Shown one piece after another: positions 7,489 through 15,021 of a DNA stretch of 58,351 nt. How positions within the stretch are numbered: the stretch's first letter is position 1; each line of letters starts with the position of its first letter. Source of the DNA: UBA993 sp964485855 (GTDB lineage Bacteria; Bacillota; Dethiobacteria; DTU022); NCBI GenBank assembly GCA_964485855.1, contig CAZAKI010000009.1:1-58351 (forward strand), read 5' to 3'. The translations under genes were made by a program, and so were the position numbers. A model generated the notes under the pieces. The model was not told the DNA's origin. It saw nothing but the letters and a program-made list of their open reading frames with translations, and did not search any database.

Positions 7489-7710
7489 ATGCTTAACGGC
7501 CCACCCAAGACTTTAAAAGACGCGCGGAAACATAGATACCATCAATGGGCAGGAAATCCCAAAGGTTGGAGTTATAATGAGGGATATTGTGCTTATGAGG
7601 TTGGTGATCTTATTGGTTATCAGTGCTCTCGCAAAAACGGCCATGGCCCTGCAGGGCTTTACTGCAAACAACACGCGGGGATGATTAAGAAAATGGAAGG
7701 AGGGGAATGA
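7489..7710 (+). CDS. conserved phage zinc-binding protein
   Basis: 73 residues. The segment RCSRKNGHG-like (here QCSRKNGHGPAGLYCKQHA) is a signature of small phage proteins seen in many unrelated phages, with Cys and His residues placed for a zinc site, and AYEV upstream. Function unknown. Stop overlaps the next start. Confidence 0.7.
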   Translation: MLNGPPKTLKDARKHRYHQWAGNPKGWSYNEGYCAYEVGDLIGYQCSRKNGHGPAGLYCKQHAGMIKKMEGGE

Positions 7711-7940
7711 TGTTTATAACAAAAGGCAAACAAACTGTAAACATGGATAATGTTTCATCGTTTTTTGTAAGCGGAACAGACGTTTATTTTTGTGGAATTC
7801 AACATGGCTATCGCACAAATTCTGACACATCCATATATGATGAGCAGTATGTTGATGTTTTTACTTTTGAAAACAATGTTGGGGCATTGGAAGCATATAC
7901 TAAAATTGTAGACGTGCTTGAAAAACAATATTCAATTTGA
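7707..7940 (+). CDS. hypothetical small beta-rich protein
   Basis: 77 residues; RBS GGAGGGG overlapping the previous gene's end. Alternating pattern (NVSSFFVSGTDVYFCGI) suggests a small beta sandwich, followed by a helix (LEAYTKIVDVLEKQ). Family not recognised. Confidence 0.6.
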   Translation: MMFITKGKQTVNMDNVSSFFVSGTDVYFCGIQHGYRTNSDTSIYDEQYVDVFTFENNVGALEAYTKIVDVLEKQYSI

Positions 7941-7967
7941 CACCGGGGCCATTGAAGGAGGGGAATA

Positions 7968-8150
7968 ATGGGGAAAATGTATGAAGAAGATATGTATTTG
8001 CCAAAAGATAAAATGTGTTGTCATTGTTATCACTTTACGAGATGCGTTTGGTTGATCGGTATTGGAGGCTCGGAACGTCATTGTGATTGGTCGCCGAGTC
8101 GATTTAAAGATGCGAAAACGAAAATTGACACCGGAGCCATTGATGGGTAA
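7968..8150 (+). CDS. conserved phage cysteine micro-protein
   Basis: 60 residues, RBS GAAGGAGGGG. Pattern CCHCYHFTRC then GGSERHCDWSPSRF is a recurrent phage small-protein signature with four or five Cys likely binding zinc. Its C-terminus (DTGAIDG) is echoed by untranslated sequence just upstream of its own start, a sign of local duplication. Confidence 0.7.
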   Translation: MGKMYEEDMYLPKDKMCCHCYHFTRCVWLIGIGGSERHCDWSPSRFKDAKTKIDTGAIDG

Positions 8151-8634
8151 AGCACCAGCCTTTCCACTTTACGCTTCTGACTTTTATATGGACACGTCCG
8201 CATGGACAGTTTCAGAGATTGGAGCTTACACTCGGCTATTGGTTGTTGAAGAAATTCACGGAAACCTACCAAGCGAAATGAGCCGGCTTGCGCGAATTGC
8301 AGGATGTACGCCAGACGAGTTTACGCCGATATGGAAAACCATAAAAACCAAATTCGACATTGATAATAGTGTATTGCATTCAAACGTTGTTTATTATCAA
8401 AGCCGATTTATTCCTAAACATATCCGCGATAAAGTATTATCTGTTGGTAAGTGTAAATTGTGCGGAAGTGATCAAAATCTTGAGGTTGATCACATAATAC
8501 CATTTAGTTTAGGGGGAAGCAACGATTTAAACAATCTGCAATGCCTGTGTAAATCATGCAATCTATCTAAGGGTAATAAAATTTTAAGCAATCACCGGAA
8601 AGAGATACAAAAAAGTGGACACACTAATGCCTAA
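8143..8634 (+). CDS. DUF1376 replication-type domain fused to an HNH nuclease
   Basis: 163 residues from ATG 8143. Residues 4-70 (FPLYASDFYMDTSAWTVSEI, then GAYTRLL) match the DUF1376/YdaU-like domain of phage replication-initiation proteins. Residues about 103-146 are a complete HNH: CKLC, VDHIIPFSLGG, NNLQ, CKSCNLSKG. Normally DUF1376 continues into a replication C-terminus; here that region is replaced by the nuclease. Overlaps the upstream gene by 8 bases and the downstream replisome organizer by 8. HNH capture or an active nuclease-replication fusion are the alternatives. Confidence 0.8.
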   Translation: MGKAPAFPLYASDFYMDTSAWTVSEIGAYTRLLVVEEIHGNLPSEMSRLARIAGCTPDEFTPIWKTIKTKFDIDNSVLHSNVVYYQSRFIPKHIRDKVLSVGKCKLCGSDQNLEVDHIIPFSLGGSNDLNNLQCLCKSCNLSKGNKILSNHRKEIQKSGHTNA

Positions 8635-9397
8635 ACGATTTACCGATACGTCTATGTGGCACGAAGACTGGATCATTGGCCTCGACCCCGAATATATCAT
8701 GTTGTGGATATACATTAAAGACAATTGTGATCATGCGGGTATCTGGAAGCCGAACAAAAAGTTTATTGAAATAATAACCAAAGCGGAAATTGACTTAGAA
8801 AAAGCATTCAAATTATTTAATGAAGATAAGCAACGATTAATTGAATTAAAAAATGGCAGATGGTTGCTTGTTGATTTTTTTGTGTTCCAATATGGTCGGA
8901 TCATGAACTTAAACAATAGGGTTCACCGGTCAATTTATGAACTTTGGGGTCAAAATGGGGTCAACTTGGAGTCAATTAGGGGTCAAGTTGAGGTCAGGGA
9001 TGGGGTTAAAGACAAAGATAAAGACAAAGAAAAAGAAAAGGAAAAAGAAAATAAAGAAGAAAAAGAAGTTGATATAGTAATAGAATGTTTTAATAAAATT
9101 GTTGGAACAAAGTATAAAACAGGGGAGAAATCAGTTCGGGAAAACATACATGCGAGGCTGTGTGGTGGATACACTATTGAGGACTGCATAAAAGTTATTC
9201 AAACAAAAAAAGAGGATTGGGAACACGACGAAAAAATGATAAAATTTTTAAGACCCTCAACTTTATTCAGGCCGACAAAATTTCCAGAATATTTGAATCA
9301 AGTACGAAGATCATTAAAGCCTAAAATCCAACAACGGTATGATAGCTTTATGGAAAAATACGGTAACAAAATAATGGGATCAGAAAATGACCAATAA
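8627..9397 (+). CDS. phage replisome organizer
   Basis: 256 residues from ATG 8627. The N-terminal domain (RFTDTSMWHEDWIIGLDPEY) is winged-helix-like as in phage replisome organizers. A lysine/glutamate/aspartate linker of about 30 residues follows. The C-terminus (FNKIVGTKYKTG, ENIHARLCGGYTIED, FLRPSTLF) matches the conserved phage C-terminal domain of such proteins. It would bind the phage origin and, with the helicase loader next door, recruit the host helicase. GGGGTCAA-like repeats at 8948-9005 code for the linker start and could be internal origin iterons. Confidence 0.85.
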   Translation: MPKRFTDTSMWHEDWIIGLDPEYIMLWIYIKDNCDHAGIWKPNKKFIEIITKAEIDLEKAFKLFNEDKQRLIELKNGRWLLVDFFVFQYGRIMNLNNRVHRSIYELWGQNGVNLESIRGQVEVRDGVKDKDKDKEKEKEKENKEEKEVDIVIECFNKIVGTKYKTGEKSVRENIHARLCGGYTIEDCIKVIQTKKEDWEHDEKMIKFLRPSTLFRPTKFPEYLNQVRRSLKPKIQQRYDSFMEKYGNKIMGSENDQ

Positions 9398-9911
9398 AGA
9401 GATTGAAGAATTCAATGGTTTGATGCAGGGGCTTGCAGAGATTTACGGAGAAAATGTCTCTGACGAAAGATTGCTTTTGTTTTGGGAAGCGCTAAAAGAC
9501 CTTCCACTCGGAACGATCAAAAGCAATATCAACAATCACATCAGATTAAATAAATTTTTTCCAAAACCCTCGGAGCTACGTGGAGAGCAAAATATTGAAA
9601 TTCAAGCTCAGAAGGATATTGCCTATTTAGAAAATCTTTTAAATAATTATTATTTCCCTGGGTTTGGAGAGTCAAGTATGAACATAATAAGCCAGAAACT
9701 CAAAGAAGATGGCAAAGAATATTTAGCTGAAATGATTGATCGATTTGGGGTTGAAATGGTGAATCAGTTTAATCCATCAGCTACCCGCGCTCAAATGTTA
9801 AATGCGTATAAAGCAGATGTTAAGGCAGGGCGGTTAATGTTAAATGAAAAGCAAGAAACCAAAGAGATATGTGGCAAAACAGAAAAGTTGATTGATAAAA
9901 TTGTTGATTGA
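9387..9911 (+). CDS. putative helicase loader
   Basis: 174 residues, start overlapping the organizer gene. Residues 5-65 (LAEIYGENVSDERLLLFWEA, then KFFPKPSELRG) resemble the N-terminal domain of phage helicase loader/inhibitor proteins such as the SPP1 G39P type: helical, with Trp and a closing Phe-Pro. No Walker motif, so not a DnaC-type ATPase. Position next to the organizer supports the role. Confidence 0.7.
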   Translation: MTNKEIEEFNGLMQGLAEIYGENVSDERLLLFWEALKDLPLGTIKSNINNHIRLNKFFPKPSELRGEQNIEIQAQKDIAYLENLLNNYYFPGFGESSMNIISQKLKEDGKEYLAEMIDRFGVEMVNQFNPSATRAQMLNAYKADVKAGRLMLNEKQETKEICGKTEKLIDKIVD

Positions 9912-9944
9912 ACGCAAGGCCAAAGAGTTGGCAAGGGATAAGCC

Positions 9945-10331
9945 ATGACGAAATTTAATTTTTATTGGCAATACATTGAACGACCAAGACGAATAATTTC
10001 AGGTTTTTTCTTACGAAAAATGTTGAAATGGGACAATGCTAAACACATTCAATGGGGAGTAAATAAACATAGAAATGAATTGGTTTTGAGCCAGGGGAAT
10101 GAAGTAGCGAGATTGCTTGGGTGGACAGACCAATATGAGGATGACTATTATTGGGTGATATATGTACCGAGAACGGGCGTACGCTTAGAAACTTGTGTTG
10201 GAGGGCCTCTTTGGCTAAAAAAACGATTGTCCGGGTTTGAGTATTATAGATTAGAACGCAATTTTGAAATAAACAATCCTATGGAAATAGCAAAACAGTT
10301 AATTGAAGAACAGAAAATTATATTAAAATAA
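9945..10331 (+). CDS. hypothetical protein, 128 residues
   Basis: Basic, Trp/Tyr-rich soluble protein (MTKFNFYWQYIERPRRII). No recognised domain. RBS weak (GGGATAAGCC). Followed directly by a 32-bp direct repeat. Confidence 0.6.
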   Translation: MTKFNFYWQYIERPRRIISGFFLRKMLKWDNAKHIQWGVNKHRNELVLSQGNEVARLLGWTDQYEDDYYWVIYVPRTGVRLETCVGGPLWLKKRLSGFEYYRLERNFEINNPMEIAKQLIEEQKIILK

Positions 10332-10502
10332 TCTGGAAGAAAAACAAGGAGAGAAGCCATGACGAAAGAAGAAGTAATAGAAAATTTGAAAGATGAAAAC
10401 GCAAACGCAGAGATTGAAGGATTAGAATTTGTTGTTATACCCGTGGAAGCAATAGATTGGTTACTTAATTATCTGGAAGAAAAACAAGGAGAGAAGCCAT
10501 GA
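10331..10502 (+). repeat. 32-bp direct repeat pair flanking a small gene
   Basis: An exact 32-base sequence beginning ATCTGGAAGAAAAACAAGGA occurs at 10331-10362 and again at 10471-10502. The downstream copy codes for the C-terminus (EEKQGEKP) of the 47-residue gene between them plus the RBS and start of the next gene. The upstream copy is untranslated except for the start codon of the 47-residue gene. This looks like a gene-end/RBS duplication. Confidence 0.95.
10359..10502 (+). CDS. acidic small protein, 47 residues
   Basis: ATG with AAGGAGAG upstream, ending in an ATGA overlap with the RyR-domain gene. Acidic helices (MTKEEVIENLKDENANAEIE) with a hydrophobic centre. Family unknown. Bracketed by the 32-bp direct repeat, suggesting recent insertion or duplication of this gene. 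Confidence 0.6.
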   Translation: MTKEEVIENLKDENANAEIEGLEFVVIPVEAIDWLLNYLEEKQGEKP

Positions 10503-10885
10503 ATGTAACAGATATTATAACAAGACGGGCAAAATTTGTCTACGAGGCAGCTCGACTTGCAGCGATAGCGGCCGAAGCACCGATTGTGCCGGTGTTCTGG
10601 GATGATCGCGAAGAAGCATTCCGTAAGCAGTTTTTGAAAGTGATTGAGCGACAATGTGGCGAACAGCGTTCGAAGTCGCCAGAAGAATTACATGGAAGTT
10701 GGATGCAATCATATTTTGCAATGGGTTGGGAGTATGGCCCTGAATACAGCCAGGAAAACAAAACCCATCCAGATTTGGTTCCTTACGCAGACCTCGGCCA
10801 GTTGGAACGTGATAAAGACGCTGTGTTTGTGGCCTTGTGTGAAATCGCACGGCGATGGATTTATGATATAGGAGAGAAGCCATGA
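10499..10885 (+). CDS. RyR-domain protein
   Basis: 128 residues. Residues about 65-120 contain LHGSWMQSYFAMGWEYG and NKTHPDLVPYADL followed by a helix with RWIY, the ryanodine-receptor repeat (RyR) domain known from phages and bacterial mobile elements. In animal RyR channels the domain is a regulatory module; in prokaryotes it is proposed to act in nucleotide-derivative signalling or as a counter-defence part, unproven. The N-terminal Ala-rich helix (residues 10-30) is not diagnostic. ATGA overlap upstream, ATGATG overlap downstream. Confidence 0.8.
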   Translation: MNVTDIITRRAKFVYEAARLAAIAAEAPIVPVFWDDREEAFRKQFLKVIERQCGEQRSKSPEELHGSWMQSYFAMGWEYGPEYSQENKTHPDLVPYADLGQLERDKDAVFVALCEIARRWIYDIGEKP

Positions 10886-11100
10886 TGAATGTTCGCTCAA
10901 AAATAAAAGCTGGCGACCTCGTAAAATACAAGAAAAAGAAATGGATAGTTATTTATTGGGATATTGTGTGTGAGGGAAATGTCATGAGGCTGTCGATGGT
11001 TAAATATCCAAAGAATTCGTGCCCTCGACTTCTGTGGACAAAAGAACTTTATGATGAACAAATTGAAGAACTTGAAATTTTAAAGGAGAAAAGACCATGA
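10882..11100 (+). CDS. small SH3-like hypothetical protein
   Basis: 72 residues. The start (KAGDLVKYKKKKWIVIYWD) has the strand pattern of KOW/SH3-type small barrels common among phage micro-proteins. C-terminal half helical and charged. RBS is the same GGAGAGAAGCC used by the two genes upstream. Function unknown. Confidence 0.6.
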   Translation: MMNVRSKIKAGDLVKYKKKKWIVIYWDIVCEGNVMRLSMVKYPKNSCPRLLWTKELYDEQIEELEILKEKRP

Positions 11101-11480
11101 AATACTTCACAACAATTTTAGTCCTGCTCGCCGTCTCGGTGATGGGGCAGACAACAACGGGAAATTCACTTTCTGACGACCAGCTTAAAGAGTTATTCGA
11201 TTGGACTGACTTTGATTCATTTTATACAAACCAAGATTCTCTAAACGATACAGCACCACAATCCTGGACTTTTCATTTTTCAGACACTCTGCACACCATT
11301 AGATTTCATGGGATAATCATTATAGGTGGAGATGTTGAACTTGAATACTCCGACCCCAGATTTAACGCTGCGGAATATGCTTTTGAAGAATGGTTCCAAA
11401 ATCTTACGATAAAGGAAATAAGAGAAAAATATGGATTTGACATATTCAGAATGAACGTCATCAAGGAGGAAGAAAGATGA
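11097..11480 (+). CDS. secreted small protein with Sec signal
   Basis: 127 residues. Residues 1-17 form a classic Sec signal (MKYFTTILVLLAVSVMG) with Gln at the predicted mature +1. The mature part is acidic and Asp/Ser-rich without Cys. No family recognised. Forms an overlapping pair with the next secreted gene, so both are likely co-exported to the periplasm or surface of the host during early infection or lysogeny. Confidence 0.7.
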   Translation: MKYFTTILVLLAVSVMGQTTTGNSLSDDQLKELFDWTDFDSFYTNQDSLNDTAPQSWTFHFSDTLHTIRFHGIIIIGGDVELEYSDPRFNAAEYAFEEWFQNLTIKEIREKYGFDIFRMNVIKEEER

Positions 11481-12337
11481 AACGCACAATCGCACGACTC
11501 GCATTCATCGCCCTCATTCCGGCGATGCTGGCAGGACAGACAATTAAAACCGACACATTATCACACCGAACGGGCTCCGTGGTGGACTCTGCGTTTACAG
11601 AGGAAAACACAACCTATCTTTTTAACACGTCCTGGGACTCGCTTGTTTTGCAGGTCACAGTTACGTACACAGACACAACTGAAGCCCCGCCCGATACAAC
11701 TGCTCCCGATTCAACAGCCGGAACTGTAAGGCTCTGCATCGATCCCGACAATCAAGGAGATAACTGGTTTTTCATGTCCGTTCACAACATGAGCAACCGG
11801 ACACTCGGACATATTATATTCTCAGGGTTAAAGTTTGACCAAATTAGAGCCAATATAGACAACGGATTTATTCTTTGTGGAGGAACAAATGACGGCAACA
11901 TTCCACCATTTCTATGCCAAAGAGCGGAAACGGATATTCTTCTCGTAAGCGGGGATATATTGCCAATATCTGTTGTTCATAAAAGCGACAATTACGCAAA
12001 TTTGACGGTTCAACTACTTTTCGGGCAGGATACATTGACTGTACCGCTTGGGGCTGTTGAGGATACGGAACTTGACGTGCCGGTTGGCGATGTTACTCCT
12101 GGGGGAACTGCGGGAATTAAAGTCAAGTGGAACCCAAACACCGAGGAAGACCTGGCAGGCTATCGCACTCATTTAGGACTTTGGCCTGGAGAGTTTTATA
12201 CAAGTATCGACGTTGCCAACGTGACCGAATGGAATACACGGATCAACAGGGGCATCAGATATATCATCGGTGTATCAGCGTATGATTATTCGTTCAATGA
12301 ATCAGATCCGACGTCGGTGGATTACGTAGCTGAATAG
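11477..12337 (+). CDS. secreted protein with C-terminal fibronectin type III-like domain
   Basis: 286 residues. Signal peptide residues 1-20 with Gln at +1. A Thr/Asp/Pro-rich linker about residues 65-85 (EAPPDTTAPDSTAG). A beta-rich middle. The C-terminal 90 residues (IKVKWNPNTEEDLAGYR and INRGIRYIIGVSAYD) have the Trp and Tyr signature of a fibronectin type III domain. Domains like this mediate carbohydrate or surface binding. Exported from the early region, so not obviously a virion part. Confidence 0.75.
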   Translation: MKRTIARLAFIALIPAMLAGQTIKTDTLSHRTGSVVDSAFTEENTTYLFNTSWDSLVLQVTVTYTDTTEAPPDTTAPDSTAGTVRLCIDPDNQGDNWFFMSVHNMSNRTLGHIIFSGLKFDQIRANIDNGFILCGGTNDGNIPPFLCQRAETDILLVSGDILPISVVHKSDNYANLTVQLLFGQDTLTVPLGAVEDTELDVPVGDVTPGGTAGIKVKWNPNTEEDLAGYRTHLGLWPGEFYTSIDVANVTEWNTRINRGIRYIIGVSAYDYSFNESDPTSVDYVAE

Positions 12338-12346
12338 GAGGATGTC

Positions 12347-12634
12347 ATGCAGAAACGAGGCCAACTAACCCAGCGAATAAAAGAAAAATCTAAAGAACTA
12401 TTTGGTTACGAGATCAATCAAACGGAATTAAGGTTTATTCCCTATTTACAATATGTGATGTGTAATGAACAGCGACTCGACCCCACCTGCGTTTCCAGTG
12501 AAGAAAGAAAAATATTAAGGAAATGGAAGGATGCTGGCTACATTGAAGGAGGAGCTTCGGGAATGCTTATTTCAAGAGAATTTTGGGACATTATGTGCGA
12601 GATTGTATTTCTTGGATATGTTGACATTGATTAA
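12347..12634 (+). CDS. conserved phage protein of unknown function
   Basis: 95 residues. The sequence LRFIPYLQYVMCNEQRLDP then EERKILRKWKDAGYIEGGAS then FWDIMCEIVFLGYVD is a strongly conserved family found in many phages; function undetermined. All helical, no metal site. RBS TAGGAGGATGTC is reused almost exactly before two genes downstream (12647 and 13025). Confidence 0.8.
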   Translation: MQKRGQLTQRIKEKSKELFGYEINQTELRFIPYLQYVMCNEQRLDPTCVSSEERKILRKWKDAGYIEGGASGMLISREFWDIMCEIVFLGYVDID

Positions 12635-12646
12635 TAGGAGGACATT

Positions 12647-13015
12647 ATGTGGAATAAACGGGGATATACCGAGGGAGTCTTAAGACAAGCCTTGAATTTG
12701 ATTTCTGTGGGAGAGTATGGAGATATAAAAGATTTTGACATGATTAGATTCTGTGGTGATCTCAGAAGAGATTTAATGAGTTACCGAGACAAAGAAATAA
12801 CTATTGTCGTGCATGACTTTGGCGATCCATCGGTGGGTATTCCTCATGTAGTGTTTGAAGTTAAACCAAGTATATTCATTGAGGAAAATGAAAGAGAATC
12901 GATTAGAAAAGCGTTTGAAGATGCTTTTTCATTGGTGACGGATTGCCCGAATGTTGAGTTTTCGGATGAAGCTCAAAAACGAGTAGAAGAAGAGAATAAA
13001 ATGTTAGCAGAATAG
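12647..13015 (+). CDS. hypothetical protein, 122 residues
   Basis: Soluble alpha/beta protein beginning MWNKRGYTEGVLRQAL. A beta segment EITIVVHDFG is followed by acidic helices. RBS TAGGAGGACATT. Family not recognised. Confidence 0.6.
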   Translation: MWNKRGYTEGVLRQALNLISVGEYGDIKDFDMIRFCGDLRRDLMSYRDKEITIVVHDFGDPSVGIPHVVFEVKPSIFIEENERESIRKAFEDAFSLVTDCPNVEFSDEAQKRVEEENKMLAE

Positions 13016-13024
13016 GAGGATGTC

Positions 13025-13381
13025 ATGGAAACGTTAAAACTGAAAAAAGGAAGTATTGTGAAAATTAACGGTGTGCCATTGACACTAAAAAAATCGGTGA
13101 AAGCCGAAACCCACGAAGGGAATCTAAGACTTTTACAACAACAGACTCCCAATGTTAAGTATGAGGAGAATGGATGGGAGAAAGAAGGGATGAGTGAAAA
13201 CAAAACAAAGAAACTTTACCGCATCAGATTAGGTGCGGAGGGATCAATGGCAATTGAGAAGGGCCAACACTACCACGATGTAATTGCGGAAGACATTGAA
13301 GGAGTTTTGATAAAAATGAAAAAGAGTCATCCAGATTTCAAAATAGTAGAATTGGTTTGTATTGGTGAAGAAGACATTTAA
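13025..13381 (+). CDS. hypothetical protein, 118 residues
   Basis: Begins METLKLKKGSIVKINGVPLT, an SH3-like start often seen in short phage proteins, then a separate C-terminal half (LYRIRLGAEGSMAIEKGQHY). Possibly two fused micro-domains. RBS TAGGAGGATGTC identical to that of the gene at 12347. Function unknown. Confidence 0.6.
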   Translation: METLKLKKGSIVKINGVPLTLKKSVKAETHEGNLRLLQQQTPNVKYEENGWEKEGMSENKTKKLYRIRLGAEGSMAIEKGQHYHDVIAEDIEGVLIKMKKSHPDFKIVELVCIGEEDI

Positions 13382-13383
13382 TC

Positions 13384-13533
13384 ATGGGGGGCATCGTGGC
13401 GGAAGCGCGGGAAAAACAGCTTAGGCGCCTGCGAGAAGTAACGCACTTGGACGCAAGGTTGGTTGCGGAAGGACGGAGCATCACGAGCCATCCGTTTTCC
13501 ATGCAGGTACCGAATCCTGCCGATGCCCTCTGA
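13384..13533 (+). CDS. possible 49-residue basic protein in GC-rich patch
   Basis: ATG two bases after the preceding stop to TGA 13531-13533. Arg/Ala-rich (MGGIVAEAREKQLRRLREV). Base composition is visibly more GC-rich than its neighbours, suggesting recent acquisition. No clear ribosome binding site. Confidence 0.4.
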   Translation: MGGIVAEAREKQLRRLREVTHLDARLVAEGRSITSHPFSMQVPNPADAL

Positions 13534-13549
13534 ATGAAAGGGACATGAG

Positions 13550-13726
13550 ATGGAAGAAACTATAAGAGTTGCCGTTTGTCCTAAATGTTTACAAGTATAT
13601 ACAGAACAATCGATTGTAGATTCTGTTGAAAAAGGAATTAAAATACAATGTAAAACTTGCAATCGGATACTCACAAATGGACTTTTGTCATGGATAATTC
13701 CCAATACAAATGAAGTGAGAGGATAA
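13550..13726 (+). CDS. zinc-ribbon micro-protein, 58 residues
   Basis: ATG after AAAGGGACATGAG. Two CxxC knuckles (CPKC and CKTC) about 28 residues apart give a canonical zinc ribbon. Hydrophobic C-terminus. Similar micro-proteins recur in this cluster. Role unknown. Confidence 0.6.
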   Translation: MEETIRVAVCPKCLQVYTEQSIVDSVEKGIKIQCKTCNRILTNGLLSWIIPNTNEVRG

Positions 13727-13730
13727 AACA

Positions 13731-13961
13731 ATGTCATCATCTCGGCAGCCACAGCAAAACTTGAAGCCGTTGGTATGGGAGAAAAAGTATCGTATTATCG
13801 ATGTCGGGAAAAGAGAGGATTACTATTTAGCAAGAACATATTTCGGTTGCTATTTTATTGAGCGTTGTTCAAATGGAAAATGGTACGGCAAAGCCAAGTG
13901 TGAAGCCGACTGGCGGGAGAGAATCAAGGAATGTTTTAGGGAGGCGGGATGTGGCAATTAG
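13731..13961 (+). CDS. conserved phage micro-protein, paralogue A
   Basis: 76 residues. Pattern LVWEKKYRIIDV, GCYFIERC, then EADWRERIKECF matches, segment by segment, the gene at 14316 (LEWKELRG, GRYHIFKA, QEDFNERVMKCL). The two are paralogues within one kilobase. The family is common in phages: a small beta sheet plus helix. Function unknown. Confidence 0.65.
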   Translation: MSSSRQPQQNLKPLVWEKKYRIIDVGKREDYYLARTYFGCYFIERCSNGKWYGKAKCEADWRERIKECFREAGCGN

Positions 13962-14143
13962 ACGAGGGCAGCCCGAGAGTAAGTTATGATTGTGGAGAAG
14001 ATGGAGATGCTGGTTTTGTTCGGGTATGTGAAAAATGCCATCGATTCGTGAAGCCAGATAAAGAGATTTATACAAGCTTAAGTGGGATCTCTGAAAAACC
14101 AAACGCAACCTGTTCGAAATGTGGGCGAATAAGTTTTATTTGA
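13949..14143 (+). CDS. zinc-ribbon micro-protein, 64 residues
   Basis: Overlaps the previous gene by 13 bases. CEKCHRFVKPDKE and CSKCGR form a zinc ribbon of a type often seen in phages. RBS GGGAGGCGG. Confidence 0.65.
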   Translation: MWQLDEGSPRVSYDCGEDGDAGFVRVCEKCHRFVKPDKEIYTSLSGISEKPNATCSKCGRISFI

Positions 14144-14319
14144 TTCCTAAGTCAAGGGCAATAAATGAAGAATACAAGGAGTTGGATCAACGAACACAGA
14201 CAGCCTTAGAAGAAGCGAAGAAGACTCAACGAAAGTCTGAGAGAATGCTTGGAAAATCTGAGAAAATGCTTGCGATGGCTAAAAAAATTATAGCCTCATT
14301 TGAGGAGCAACAGCCATGA
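14119..14319 (+). CDS. coiled-coil small protein, 66 residues
   Basis: Long Lys/Glu helix (LDQRTQTALEEAKKTQRKSE) with a duplicated segment ERMLGKSEKMLAMAKK. The start is uncertain, since the first 15 codons overlap the upstream zinc-ribbon gene. Stop overlaps the next gene (ATGA). Unknown function. Confidence 0.55.
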   Translation: MWANKFYLIPKSRAINEEYKELDQRTQTALEEAKKTQRKSERMLGKSEKMLAMAKKIIASFEEQQP

Positions 14320-14591
14320 AAGTGAGAGAGCTTGAATGGAAGGAGCTACGCGGAGTTCCGCAATATCGTGCGGAAACATCATTTGGCCGGTATCACATAT
14401 TTAAGGCTTTATCAGGTTGGACGATCTACTGGAGAAATTCATATCTTGGCTTTCAGGACACGCCCGCCGAAGCCAAACAAGCTTGCCAAGAAGATTTTAA
14501 CGAACGGGTAATGAAGTGTTTATGTTTGGATGATAGCGAGAAGGGCTTAATGATTCCTGGCGTAGATAGTTTTTGTCCAACAGACAGATAA
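14316..14591 (+). CDS. conserved phage micro-protein, paralogue B
   Basis: 91 residues. Same layout as the gene at 13731, with an added Cys-containing C-terminal tail (CLDDSEKGLMIPGVDSFCP). RBS GAGGAGCAACAGCC. Function unknown. Confidence 0.65.
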   Translation: MKVRELEWKELRGVPQYRAETSFGRYHIFKALSGWTIYWRNSYLGFQDTPAEAKQACQEDFNERVMKCLCLDDSEKGLMIPGVDSFCPTDR

Positions 14592-14619
14592 AGAAAGCAT
14601 TGGAGTGTTTGGAGGAGGG

Positions 14620-14805
14620 ATGATGGACTGGAAAGCGCGATCGCGGATAAAAAGGAAAGTTCGCAAAAGAGTTAAAGAGGCCAACAAATATATTGAGCAA
14701 CACGGTGACGCCATGTCGGTTGCTCGGGGAATCATCGAACTTGATCCCAAAAAACAAAAAGACGCCTTTGAGGAATATAACGGCATTATTTATGTTGCTG
14801 AATGA
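14620..14805 (+). CDS. basic small protein, 61 residues
   Basis: Start at ATG 14620 (or 14623) chosen for GGAGGAGGG immediately upstream. Strongly basic helix (WKARSRIKRKVRKRVKEANK), then an acidic tail. Could bind nucleic acid. Family unknown. Confidence 0.55.
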   Translation: MMDWKARSRIKRKVRKRVKEANKYIEQHGDAMSVARGIIELDPKKQKDAFEEYNGIIYVAE

Positions 14806-14831
14806 ATATTTTTGATTGGGGGTGAAGTAAA

Positions 14832-15002
14832 ATGACTATCGGTGGAAGTCTTGAGGGAGAAAAAAGGCGTTGGCATAAAGATGTTGAGGAGGAAGCAGCC
14901 AGGCTAATCAGAACAGGAGTTGACCCTGATGATGCTACGGAGCAAGCAAAACGCAATATCTGCGATAGGAGAAGCCGACAAACGACAACATTTATACCAT
15001 GA
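14832..15002 (+). CDS. charged small protein, 56 residues
   Basis: ATG after GGGGGTGAAGTAAA. Highly charged helical sequence (GEKRRWHKDVEEEAARLI). TGA overlaps a following ATGA. Unknown function. Confidence 0.5.
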   Translation: MTIGGSLEGEKRRWHKDVEEEAARLIRTGVDPDDATEQAKRNICDRRSRQTTTFIP

Positions 15003-15021
15003 GGATAGGAGGTAATGCCCA

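Noticed and set aside
13378..13752. 124-residue reverse-strand ORF
   Set aside because: Shadow of three plus-strand micro-genes; no RBS.
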